A DNA stretch of 64,000 bases from Brachionus rotundiformis (taxonomy: Eukaryota > Rotifera > Eurotatoria > Ploima > Brachionidae), in NCBI GenBank assembly GCA_016802295.1, contig JAESIW010000118.1, positions 702,446 to 766,445 of the forward strand, read 5' to 3'. The position numbers and the translations under genes were made by a program. Below, in pieces: positions 34,036-45,751 of this stretch. Position 1 is the stretch's first letter; each line of letters begins with the position of its first letter. A model generated the notes under the pieces. That model saw only the letters and a list, made by a program, of their open reading frames with translations. It made no database searches and had not been told where the DNA came from.

Positions 34036-37000
34036 ATGTCTCAAGGTAATTTGCGTTCTTGCCAATCTGTCCTTTACTAATCATTTTTCTACCTTAACAG
34101 CTTTTTATCAAACCATACCCGAATCTAATGTAATGGAAAATTTGATTAAAAATTTTGATTTTTTTATCTAAAAAATAAAACTAAAGAATGTTGCTATAGA
34201 TCCACAGCCTATTAGATACATAGACCCTAATCCAGTTCAGTATGTTCTGACTCCAGCACCAATATTGACCCCAGTCAATCAGCTGCAAAAAGTGGTTTAT
34301 GTTCGCGAAGAATCGCCGGAGCCTGAGGTCGTATATGTGAGAATAGCAATTTTTTTTCTTTCTTTATTAATTTTTATTCTTACTTTGAAGGTCAAACGAA
34401 AACCACGACCAAGAGTAACTGTTAGTTAATATTTTTTATTAATAGATTATAAAGATTAATCTTTCTAAAAGATAATTACACCTGACATCAAAGATAGGCG
34501 AGTATATACAGTTGTCGAAGATGATGATGATGATGACGAAGACGAAGAAATTGAAGAAGAAGATGAAGAAGAGGATGAAGTGGTAAAATTAATAATAATG
34601 ATTTAAATATAATTTTCATAAATTTTTTTAAAAGGTCTATATAAAACGTACTCCCTCAAGAAAGATATATCAAGTGAGAGAATCCTATGATGATGTTCCA
34701 GCTAGAGTTGAAACTTTCAGACCAGGATACAAACCAAAAGGAGGGGATGTAGAAATTTTTGACGATAAAAAAACTCCAAAAGTAAAATCTAAAGTTGATA
34801 GCTTTAATAAAAAATATGTTCGTTCCGGTGGTGATGTAGAAGTAAATTAACAGCCCAAAAAATATTTAATATTAATAAAATTATTTATTAACTTAGATAT
34901 TTGACGAACCGATTAGTCACAGAATTAAATCACGAATCGATTCTTACAATTATGGTTATGCACCTAAAGGTGGTGATATAGAAATATTTGACGATAAAAC
35001 TCGACTTTATGCAAAACCAAAAGTAGAAACTTTCAATAGAAATTATGTTAAAACAGGAGGAGATATTGAGGTGAAATAATTTAAAATACATTGATTAATA
35101 TTTTAAAAGAGAAAGTATTAGATTTTTGATGAAAAACTTAAATTCAAAACGGGACCTAGAATTGATGCCAGAAATAAAAGTTATTCAAGGAATGGAGGAA
35201 ACATCGAAGTTTGTTCTTAATTAATCCTTTAATTAATCAAATTAAACTTTTAACACAAATTCTTTCATATTTTAGGTGTTTAGTGAGAAGCAAAACTTCT
35301 CTAGTGGACCTAAAATCGATACATTTAATAAAAATTACGTTAAACAAGGAGGAAATGTTAAAGTATGCAGAAATAAAAAAACATTTTTAAAGATAATTTT
35401 TTTTTAAAGGTTTTTAGTGAAAAAATGGATGTAAACGCAACTTCACGAATTGATGATAAAAATTTAAGTTATAGAAAAACTGGTGGAAATGTTCAAGTAA
35501 AATAAATTTAAAATAATTAAATTCGTTTAAATTAAAAATTTTTAAAGGTGTTTAGTGAAAAAGTTGAAATAGGAAATATTAATCCAGTTGTAGACACAAA
35601 AAATTCAAATTATCACAAACCAAAATCAAATTTTAAGGTAAAATTTATTTTAATTTAAGTTATTACGATTAGGCTGGCTGGCTTGGATTTATCTCTAATA
35701 AAAATTAAGATACTGTAGATATGTTTAAAATAATTAATATAAATAATCTATCGAAACGATTTGAATTGAAATTTAAGAGAATATTAGATTTTTAGCAAGA
35801 AACCTCATTTTGAAAAAGGACCTGTAATTGATACAAACAATGCTGGCTACCAAAAACCACAAAACAAAGTGAAAATTTTCAATGAGAAAGTTGATTTTAA
35901 GAATGGTCCTGTGATAGATTCTAAAAATCCCGAATATAAAAAACCTGAAAGTGAAGTTAAGGTATTATTTCATTTTTTTTCCTAATTCTAGTTACTTATT
36001 ATTTGCAAAGATTTTCAATGAGAAAGTTGATTTTAAGAATGGTCCTGTGATAGATTCTAAAAATCCCGAATATAAAAAACCTGAAAGTGAAGTTAAGGTA
36101 TTATTTCATATTTTTTCCGGCTTGCTCGCTTACTAAATATTTCAGATTTATGACAAAAAGATTCAATTTAAAACAGGGCCTTTGATTGATTCAAAAAATA
36201 TCAATTATAAAAAGAGTTCTGGGAATGTTAAGATTTTTGATGAAAAAGTTGAATTTCATAAAGAGTCTCTGATTGATCATATAAACAAAAATTATAAAAA
36301 ATCAGAGCCAAACATCAAAGTAGTAACTTATTTTTAAAAAAAGTCTTTTTAAACTTATTTAAAATATAAGATAAAAGACCAAAAAATTAAATTGGATGCA
36401 AAACCAAAAATAGATTCTAATAAATCTTCATATGACCAAACTAATAATAAGGTTTTAGCTAATTCTTGCTTTTAATTCTTTTATCGTTTTTCTAATGCTC
36501 AATTCTTTTTTTTTAATCTTAAAATAGTCTAATTAAATTTTTTTTAAAGTCAGACCTTAATTCTGAAACAACTGTATTTAATCAGCTTAATCAAAGTATG
36601 TCTCTTTTTAAAACCTTAAAGCAAATTTCTATTTTTATTTTTATTAAAGACGAGCCAATTAATGAACAATCAGAAAAAGTACTATTATTTAAAAATTATT
36701 TTCTTAAAATTAAGAACAATATGTTCTATGAAAATTTTGTTTTTTTACTAATAGCCTTAAGAATATTTTAATCAAAGTTTTAAATTTAGATTATATTATT
36801 ATTTTAAATTTTTTTTATAGAAAGATGATTTTTATCTAGAAGAAAACAAAATTGTTCCAATCTTGGGTAAAGAAGTACGTAAGGTGCTGAAATTTTTAGG
36901 TGTCGATTCTTAAAAAAATAACAGAATCTTATTTTTATTTAAAATGTTGCTAAGAAACAATTATTATTTAAATTTTGTGTTTTATTTGACAAAACTTGCT

Positions 37001-38548
37001 GATGAAGCTTATATAAACTTGATTTATGCTTTAATGAACTGGAGAATTTTAATTTTAGGATAATGTCGATTTTGAATTAGAGCCAGTACGAAAATTTGTA
37101 AAAACCGAATCTTGGGAGGTACATTGACCCATAATTGGCTTAAATTAATTTCTTAATGACGTCTTTTCCCTAGAATATTAACAAAAAAGAAACTTTAGCT
37201 TTTAAGAAATCTAAAAATCATGTAAATTTTTTATGTTTGTTCAATTTAACATGCAAATTTTTTAAATTTATGATTTAAAAGGAGAACTATGGTGAAAATA
37301 GAAACTTGAAAAAAAAAGAAATTACAAATCCAAAAAGGGTAAGTTTCAAGTGTTGAAGATCAATAATTAAAGCTTAAAATTTTAAGAGTTTGAGTTTCAA
37401 AGATACTAATAGTCCTGAGTTTAATAGCAAGTTAAATGAGGTAAATATTTTTGATAATTCTGATTACATTGAAAAATATTTGGTTTTATGGTAAATTAAT
37501 TCTATCAATAAACTGTAAGATTAAATTTCTTTTCAGTTCGGATTACGACAATTTTATGTTTAAATATTTATGTCAATATATTCAAGCTTCAATTTACTTT
37601 AAAATTGTTGATTTAAAATTAATATGACTTATTTTGAAAGCAAAAAATGCCACAGAAGAAACAAGTAGTGGACCAAACTTTGAAAATTCTGGAAAATCTT
37701 GGTGTAACTGATTTAAAAAAAAATCAATAAAAAATATTTTTTTGTTCAGTTTAAAGATCCAAATGTAAAAAATGTCAAGTCAAAAGTTTCTACATGGAAT
37801 AATTTAGAAAGCAAAAATCCAGCAAAACCTCAAATGAGCTACTTGAACCAATACAGAGTATACAGATTTCTTTAAAGTTATTTTCAGTAGACCTCAAGTT
37901 ATTTTTTAGAGTCGTGATTTGCAAATGAGTCCAGATTCAAAGGTGAAAAATTGGCTAAGCACTTCGGTTCCTCAAAGCCCGAATGGAAATTATTCCAATG
38001 AAGATAAAAAAAATCAAAATGTAAAATTAGGAATTTTTTTCTCGAGAAAAACTAAGTTTTTTTCAGACAAAGGAAAATAAGCTTCCAGTTATTAAAGTTA
38101 AACCAAAGAATACTCGAAAAAATGAAGAGCTTACAAAACCAAAGGTATTTAAAAAAAAATGTTTTGATTTAACATTTTTTTTTTCTAGAAATCAATAATC
38201 AACGCAAGTCCGAGAAGCGATCTATGGATACAAGAAGATAAAAATTATAATCGTAATAGATCCTATGATAAAAACTCGAAAAAATTACCGCAATTATCAA
38301 ACAAACAAATGGATGAAATGATAAATAATTTAGCAAACAGAAAACCAGTGAAAATTGCCGATAATGATGACATATTTGACAAATCTAAGAACAAAAACGA
38401 AAACAAAGAAAACTTTGTCCAGCCAGCGAAACTTGAAGTATAATTATTAATTTCACAAATTAAAATAATTTTTTTCTTAAAGGAGACTTCAGACAATGAA
38501 ACAATAGAAAACAAAGTCCAACAGCAAGAACAAGAAATCAATGAATAA
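34036..38548 (+). CDS. Tau/MAP2/MAP4-like microtubule-associated protein A with about 14 repeats
   Basis: Predicted 866-aa protein from 28 exons: 34036-34045, 34101-34129, 34187-34336, 34391-34420, 34472-34582, 34635-34841, 34897-35070, 35122-35208, 35276-35362, 35410-35496, 35548-35637, 35788-35961, 36011-36097, 36146-36319, 36371-36451, 36550-36595, 36650-36678, 36821-36874, 37059-37118, 37174-37221, 37282-37338, 37387-37440, 37641-37703, 37750-37857, 37910-38020, 38067-38144, 38189-38437, 38483-38548. Layout: short N terminus, Asp/Glu run (about 89-110), repeats at 111-526, then a Lys/Asn-rich tail with degenerate repeat-like pieces (NVKSKVSTWNNLESKNP). Each repeat has the form [VI]F-x-EK-x3-F-x3-[KR][VI]D[ST]-x-N-x2-Y-x3-GG-[DN]-[VI], matching the tau repeat SEKLDFKDRVQSKIGSLDN...PGGG. 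It should bind and stabilise microtubules. All introns are phase 0 except those after exons 1 and 16. The tail exon at 37641 is the least certain. Confidence 0.85.
34635..36451 (+). repeat. Coding array of 29-residue tau-type repeats (gene A)
   Basis: Ten consecutive exons carry the array; seven are exactly 87 or 174 nt (one or two units of 29 codons), the others 207, 90 and 81 nt. All boundaries are phase 0 and fall at the same place, just before the [VI]F-x-EK start of the next unit. Early units keep GG (KPKGGDVE, VKTGGDIE); later units lose it (KKPESEVK). The Gly of the tau KxGS motif is replaced by Asp (SKVDS, PKIDT), keeping the Ser/Thr. Confidence 0.9.
35875..36109 (+). repeat. Recent 136-bp tandem duplication of a tau-type repeat exon
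   Basis: Bases 35875-35973 and 36011-36109 are identical over 99 nt (the 29-codon unit plus the donor site and first intron bases); similarity fades within the following T-run. The offset is 136 bp. In the first copy the unit is fused to the preceding repeat in one exon; in the second copy an intron with acceptor TTTGCAAAG precedes it. Confidence 0.95.
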
Positions 38549-39127
38549 CTTTTTAAAATCAAATTTGAATAAATTTTTTTCACTTAAATTATTGTTTTAT
38601 TTATTCCTATGAGCTAGTAAAATAGCTTTAAATTTTTATTAATTTTTATAGATTTATAATTTTTTAGGTTCAGAATTTCTTAATTTTTAGTTTTTGTTTA
38701 TTTAGTTGCCTTTGCATGATTATGCATGAACAGTTAGCTTATTATTATTTTTAATTAATTTGAGTTTAATAATAATAATTTTAATATATTTATAAGAATG
38801 ATTTTGAATTTTCAAGTATCATTTTTCAAAATTTTCAAGCTTTATTTAAAATTAAACTTTTGAGAAAAATTCAAATAGTAAATTGTGAATTAGCATTGTT
38901 TAAAAAAAAATGGACAAAATGGTCCTCGAAGCTGGGATATTTGTAAGTTGTCAAGTAAAATTAGCTGAATTTTCTAACTGAGACCTAAAAAAATTATTTA
39001 AAATCTATACGGCTTTATAAAAAAAAACTAATTTAGGTTTGTTTAAGTTGCTTTTGATTAATTTGAAAGGCTTTGATTTTATTAAATAAAAAAAAATAAT
39101 AAATTTTATTTTCGTTAAGTTAAAAAA
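38549..39127. other. Spacer between the two tau-like genes
   Basis: 580 bp between the stop of gene A and the ATG of gene B, AT-rich, no exon recognised. AATAAA-type sequences occur, consistent with a 3' end of gene A, but a long intron joining A and B cannot be excluded without transcripts. Confidence 0.5.
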
Positions 39128-42100
39128 ATGACAAATAGGCAAGTTAACGGCTCTCAAAATTTTACACCACAAACATCCTTTATTGTCGCACCTCAACAGC
39201 AGCAAATGCTAATATCAAATTTAAAACAGCAGCCTTTAATTGCGGCGATAAATCCTCAGATTTCTCAAGTACAACCGCTTTACATAATTGCTGGAGGTCC
39301 AAATATGCCAATTATGAATCCTTTTATGTATCAGTATAATTCTATGGTTCCATTCAGCAATCCACCAATGAATTTAATGTATTATCCTCAGACCTATAGA
39401 CAAAATCCGATTTCTAGTAGGCAGATACCGATTTCAAATTCTCAACCACCGGAGTCTCTGCAAAGAGCTGAGAAAATAAAAGCAGAAAAGCCACCTGTTC
39501 AACAGCGTCAAAAATCAAAGGAAATTACAATGCTTTATCGATACCAAAAGCCTGTGACTGTAGACGAGCTAAAGCATCCCAGTGACAAATATAAAGACTT
39601 AATTTATCGTCCAAGATTTCTTACTTCAAAAAATATAGATCCCCCCACTGAGGACCTAGTGCCTAAATTAGACGAAAGTGTTATGACTCCCTTGGTTGAC
39701 ATTAAATCAAGACTAAATCTAACCCCGTCCACAAGTCGTCCGGTTCTCGTGGAAGATCTTAAACTACCAGTTGAAAAAGTTGAATCAGCAAAAGCATCTG
39801 TTAACAAACTTCCGACTTTGGTTGAAGATTTGAAGTTACCAAATGAAAAACCACCTGAGCCTGAAATAAAAAAGGTTGAATTTAAGTCAGAACAAATACA
39901 AGTTCCAGATCCTGATTTATTTAAATTTATTGAACCAAATACCATTTCACTTAATTACATTGGAAAATTTCACTATCCACCAGAAGTCGATTACAACGAT
40001 GTAAATGAACTAAAAAATGAGTTTACCTTAGAAAAATTAGAAAAGTTAGGTGAATATAGACCGAAAAGCGTTTTGGTAAATTAATTAAATTTTACAAAAT
40101 TTTGTTTTTTTAAAATTTATTTATTAAGGTTAAAGTATCATTTGAAAAAGACTCATTTGAACTTGCTAAAATATTATTCAATCCAAATGTGATAATAGAG
40201 TATAATCAACTGATTGAGGCACAAACTTTAGACAAATATTCGACTGACCGTCCAAAAAGCTCTAAGGTAATTCTAATTTTTAAATGACAACGATCAAATT
40301 AATTATCTATCTTAAAATATCTTTATTAATTATTACTTGTTACAATTATTAATAATAAATTTATATAAAAACTATTTTTAGCTTAAAGAAAAAGAAGAAA
40401 AGAGTCCACGACTTAATAAAGCTCTGAAAAATGTACAAGAGATAAACGAGAGTTTTAAAATGGAACAATCTTCTTTAAACGAAAATTTAAGAGTACCATC
40501 AAGTCAAAGTCTTAAAGTAGTCGAGCATGACAACAAAAATATAGCTCATAAACGAGCTCTTAGTAATGCAATTGAAATAAATGAAACTATCCATGGTCAA
40601 GAAGTGAAAATCGACAATAATTTAAAAATTGAAGAAAGTGAAAAGGTTTGATTTTTGCTATTATTAAAAAAAATAATTACTTTAAAGAAAAACAGGCTGT
40701 AATTAAAGAAGAAGGTTTTCTAAAAGTAAAAAATAAAGTCAAATATAATGGAATTGAAATATTCGAAAATCTTAAACTGGCAGAGATTAAGCCAGAGCCT
40801 TTTCTTATCAGGGAAAAAAGTATAACTGTAAGTGGTTTATGAGAGCGTAAATTTGATAATTTTTTACAGCAATAAATTTTAGCTATTGAGTAAAATTACT
40901 GATAAGTTAAATGTTTACAAGAGGGTCTTATTCATTGCGAAAGAAATTTTTGAAAATATAAAATTTGAAAATTCAAATATATTAAATGATTATACGGACA
41001 TTGATAAACTCAAGCTGGTACTTTTTTTTGTGTGTTAGCTGCTCTATTTTTTTTTACCTGAAATGCTCCTTGTTTGATGCATCATTTAACATTTATCTAA
41101 AAAATAACTTTGCACTACTTTATGATCCTTTTCGTTATCTAATCTTTAAATAGAAAGCTAAATATATGAAAGTTGACTCGAATGAAACTGCCAAACACTT
41201 AATTCGACATGTTCTTTTCAACGCTAGTCAAATACATTTGAATCAAGATGATGTAAAATTTGAGCAGCAGATAATAGATATTGCTGCAGATAAACTTAAA
41301 CCAACTAAAGTAAGAATATTTCTTATACCCCGACCCTGAATATTAAAGAATTTCAAAAATAATTGTGTTTAATCAAGCTAAATGTTTCGAATGAAAAGCA
41401 GAAAAATTCAGCAAAAAATAGAGTTTGGTTTAACTCTATACAATTATATGAAACTGTAGCTGATAGTCAGGTTGAAAATGATCTTTCACTAAAAAGAGAT
41501 AATAGTCAAATTGTAATTAGTTCTTAAAATATTTCTAAAACTTAAATTTGAAAATCGATCTGAAGATAGAGATAACAAATCATTTTGAAAATGAAATACC
41601 TAATAGTCGAGCATTTGCGAATGCATTCCAAATAGAGGAAGCTATTGAAAACAATGAGGTTATAGAAGAGCCGGGTATAATCAGAGATAAAAGCCAAATT
41701 GTAATTTATGTAATTTTTGCTATCATGTCTCAAAAAATTTCTAGAAAAAAGCTTTTTTTTGTTAAAAAATATTTAAATTTAAAAAAAATTTACTTCAAGA
41801 TAAAATCAACTGAAGAAAACAACAATGATCTTAATGATCGTGCTAATTTTATTTCGAATGAAGTAAATGAACATCAATCTGTAGAATATGCTAAAAATGT
41901 CGATAAAATAAATCGTGAAAAAAGCATTCTGGTACGATTCCTTTTTAAAACCAATCTCAAAAGCTTTTAGTTTATTTTTATTTTCACTTAATTAAATGAA
42001 ACCTTATATTTTCAAATTAAAAAAAATATCAAGCATGAAACCTTTATCACACATTTAGTTTTAATTTACAAACACTGTAGTTTATGTTTTTTATTTAAAA

Positions 42101-45100
42101 AAGGTAAAATTTATTTTTTCTAAAGGCGGATGAAAGAATTCACAGTGGCAATTTAAGCAAAAATTTGACAGAAAAAGCATTTTATGCGTCTCATCAAGTG
42201 ATGGAGAACATAACAAGTGAAGACTTGCTTGAACAGGACTCTAATAGACCTAAAAGCGAAAAGGTACGCAAAAAATTTTGTTTATTCTGTTTAAAATTTA
42301 CGTTTTAAATTAACGTTATTGAAATATTTGTCAAATTTCAACGATGTAAGCCTTTTATGTTGCATGCAATCTAAACTGAATTTTTTTATCTTTAAATCTA
42401 AAATAATACTCTTGATTTGTTAAAAATTCTACAAAACTAAATCTTAAACATTTAGATTAAAACATTGAATTTTTAAATTTTAAAAGGTTATTTAAATTTA
42501 TATGAAATAGATACATCAGTTAGAATTATTGAAAAATTTATTAAGCTTTAGGTTTTTAAAATAAAAATATCATAATGAATATTTTATAGGTAGAAGTTCA
42601 ACTAGAAAATGAAAGTTTTCAGGATCAAAGTCAGGAAAAATTTGTGAATGATATCCCAATAAGAGATGATATTGAAGGAGATGACGCTGCCGATGAAGTT
42701 AATATTGAGCAGTTTGAAACAGAAATAAAACATCAGACAGATAAAAAGCACCGTGAACATCACTTTCATTTTCATGGTGGAAATCGAATATGCTGTAGTG
42801 CACATCGTAGACATGATCCGTATTATAATATCGAATCAAAAGTCAAATCTTTCGAAAATTTTGGCTATCAACCTCAACATAATCATTTTCAGGTGATTTT
42901 CTTATAATTTCTTTTTTTTTACACATAAAAACGATTTAAATTGTAAAGATTTTTTCGGATAGGACTTATAGTCGAAAAAATAAGCCTGGATTAAAGTCGA
43001 GAAAAATTTTAATCCAGACTAAACCTAATCAGATGGTTCTTCCCACATATAGAGACAAAAAATCTCAGGTTTTTTTTAAGTGTTTAGTTTACATTTAATC
43101 GCTGTTTGCACAAATTAAATTTTTATTTTAAAATACGCTTATTTATTTAGGTTTATATTTTGCTTAAATAGAATATTTTCACTAGCTCACTAAAATAATA
43201 CGCTATTCACATAGGCAAAATAAACGCTTTGCTCAGTCTTATATAAATATATATTTTTAGTTATTTGAATATGATGGATACAGAAATGTAATTAAGTTAC
43301 CTGATGGATCGATTAGGGTGAATTTATATTTTTTTATTAAATCGAGATTTAAAAAAAAACAAAATAAAGGTATTCTCAGAAAATTTGCAATGGAATCATA
43401 TTAGTAAAGTCGGACGTATTAGCTTTGAAAATTTTAATTACAAAAATGAACATAATCAAGTTGAGGTAAATCATAATTAAAATTTGATAAGCTCATCAAT
43501 TCACTCTAAAACTTTATGTTGATTCTATGTTTTTTTATCAGACATTAATACCCAATTCTTTTTATAGCATCCAAAAAAAATATTTATATAATATCAAAAT
43601 TATTCTCTTTTCATATGTGGTAATAATGTCAATCTTCTTATTGTGTTCTTTTTCACTTGGTAGCTCTTCTTTTTTGAACAAATTATATTGAAATAAATAG
43701 ATTTTTAACCAAAAATTGAAATGGAGAGCTGAGTCCAAAATTTCTAAACTATCAAATGAGAATAAACATTATCAGCCGTCTAAAAAGCGCTCTGTGGTAT
43801 TTTAGTAAATAATTTCTTTTCATCATCCAGTAACCATTTCTAAAGAAGATATTTTCACAAAAATTGGACTGGAAAGCCGAGTCCAAAATAAAAAAGTTAT
43901 CTTTCGAAAATTTTAATTATAAAAAAAAATCAGGATCTAAAAAAGTCGTTTAAAGCAAATTTAAATAGCTTGTAATAAAATGATTATTTTTAGGTTTTTT
44001 CTGAAAAACTAAAATGGAACAAAGAGTCTAAGATAAAGGCTTTGTCAGAACTAGACCTGTCTCAATTGAATACTCATCGCTCAAGTCAATTATTTGTTGT
44101 AAGAACTCTTAAAACCATAATTTAAAAAAGTTAATCTTTTTTTAGTTTCATGAGTTACCGAAATGGAATGAATTGGTTGACTCTAAAGTAAAATCATTTG
44201 AAAATTTTCATTACAAACCCTCAGAAAGCAGTTTAAAAGTATTTAATGAAAACATATTAAAATTAAAATTAACAGTTTTCTTTCAGATCTACAATGAGAA
44301 AATTCGCTGGAATTCTGAATCACGCTTAAAATCATATTTAAATACGTCACATGAGTACGCATCACAAACCAAATTAGATTCTAATAGGGAGATTTTTTAT
44401 CCGATTAATAGACCAGATTGGTTCCCCGGAGGGAAAGAAGAAACATTTAATGTCTATTATAAAAAGTGGCCATCTGAATCACGAGATCAAGAAGCTACAT
44501 TTAGGCCTGTGATCAATGAAAATCCAAAATGGAATGTTGAGTCTCGAATAAAGGCTATATCTTGGGAAAATATCAAATACAAACCAAAGGTCAACAGAAA
44601 AAAAAAAGAAAAATTTAAATCCATTCCAGAAAAAAATAATGTAAACTTAAATCGTACTCGCACAATCAAAGTATGGAAATTATTATTATTTTTTTAATTA
44701 CGTTGATTAATTTTTGTTTCTAGAACACAATTAAACAAAAAGACGTTTCTCAAATTTGGAATCAAGAATATAACAGAATTAAGCAAGAAAATAAAAAAAA
44801 ACGCAATCTTCAATTAAAGGTAAATATAAATTTAAAATTAAAAATTAAATATATTTAATTTTTGAATTTCAAAAGAACATAAAAACACCGCGTAGAATAA
44901 ATATGGACACTCCGGAAGTGACCAAAATTTCCAGTCGTCAAAGTATGTCAAAATACAAAGAACTGCCACCAATTAAGTCCGGCAAGGAAAATAATTTCTA
45001 CAAACAATCAAATTTGGAGAACACAGCTTTTCAACGAGATGATACACCTGAAGATAAACCTTCGTGGAATTTAGTCACCTCAAGTCAAAGATCATTTTCT

Positions 45101-45751
45101 AGAATGTTTAATCAAGAGTTGAATGATCAAAATCAGGTAATTTTTATCTTTTTAAAAGTTTTTGACTAATTTTTCCACAGAAACGATTTAAATATGATTC
45201 TGAATTAAAAAAAAAATCTACTGAGCAACCAAATCATACTTCCAGAATGACACATTATGATGATCAAAATCAAAGTCAATTTGGAACTGAACTGATAAAT
45301 GACCTAAGATTGCCAAAGATTAAATCACCTCATAGAAAGTCAACGCCAGATACATTTAGAATGAACAGTATTCAAGCTCCATCTGTAATGAATACTACAT
45401 TTGACAAGGAATCAATTATTCAAGAGCGCAAAATAACCAAAAGAACCAAAAAGCCTAGGGAAAAGAATAATGGAAACGAATCACGATTAAGCAAGCAATT
45501 TGAACCGCAAGTGGATGGATTTCAATTACAAGGCTCAACTTTAAAAATAGAGGGTGATGCAAAGGTTAGACCTTTAGCTAACATGAATTATAAAAATGCC
45601 GAAGATAAAGTCAAAGTATTATTATATTGATTGTTAAATTTAAACATATGCTTATTTTATTATATTAAAGATAAGAGCTACAAGCCGACTTTATTCGAGT
45701 TTAATGACACCTCGAAGCTATTTTAGTAATGACACAAGCATGAATTTTTAA
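39128..45751 (+). CDS. Tau/MAP-like protein B with two repeat families
   Basis: Predicted 1512-aa protein from 23 exons, every intron phase 0: 39128-40075, 40129-40266, 40382-40645, 40696-40827, 40883-41017, 41154-41309, 41378-41512, 41566-41700, 41800-41931, 42126-42263, 42590-42892, 42949-43068, 43261-43317, 43370-43465, 43701-43796, 43849-43947, 43994-44098, 44146-44238, 44287-44670, 44724-44819, 44876-45136, 45181-45615, 45671-45751. Residues 1-316: Gln/Pro-rich, with LVEDLKLP motifs. 317-771: about ten copies of a 44-46-aa repeat I do not recognise. 772-872: acidic, then a His/Cys cluster. From about 850 to 1205: about eight tau-type repeats with Trp in place of Phe, e.g. IFSQKLDWKAESKIKKLSFE (cf. 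tau SEKLDFKDRVQSKIGSLDN). The tail is basic/polar, with a weak last unit near 1475. Expected on microtubules. The small exons at 42949 and 43261 are the least certain. Confidence 0.8.
40129..42263 (+). repeat. Coding array of an unrecognised 44-46-residue repeat (gene B)
   Basis: Nine phase-0 exons of 132-138 nt (one of 264 nt = two units, one of 156 nt) each encode one unit. Shared pattern: [KR]-x2-x2-[AN]-x-x-[IV]-x-[EN]-x-[IL] in the middle (KRALSNAIEINETI, SRAFANAFQIEEAI, EKAFYASHQVMENI, YKRVLFIAKEIFENI) and an end of the form [RK]-x-KS-x-[KIL] (DRPKSSK, RDKSQI, REKSIL, RPKSEK). The end of exon 1 (GEYRPKSVL) looks like a further degenerate unit. Confidence 0.75.
42590..44670 (+). repeat. 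Coding array of Trp-type tau repeats (gene B)
   Basis: About eight units, mostly one per 93-105-nt exon: VFSENLQW, IFNQKLKW, IFSQKLDW, VFSEKLKW, IYNEKIRW starts followed by ESK[IV]K and S-x-EN-x2-Y. The 384-nt exon at 44287 holds at least two units (ending NVESRIKAISWENIKYKP). Confidence 0.82.

Noticed and set aside
38549..39127. Genes A and B as one giant tau-like gene
   Set aside because: A stop codon ends gene A in frame after a normal acceptor and gene B opens with its own ATG and a long first exon. Kept as two genes, though transcripts could change this.
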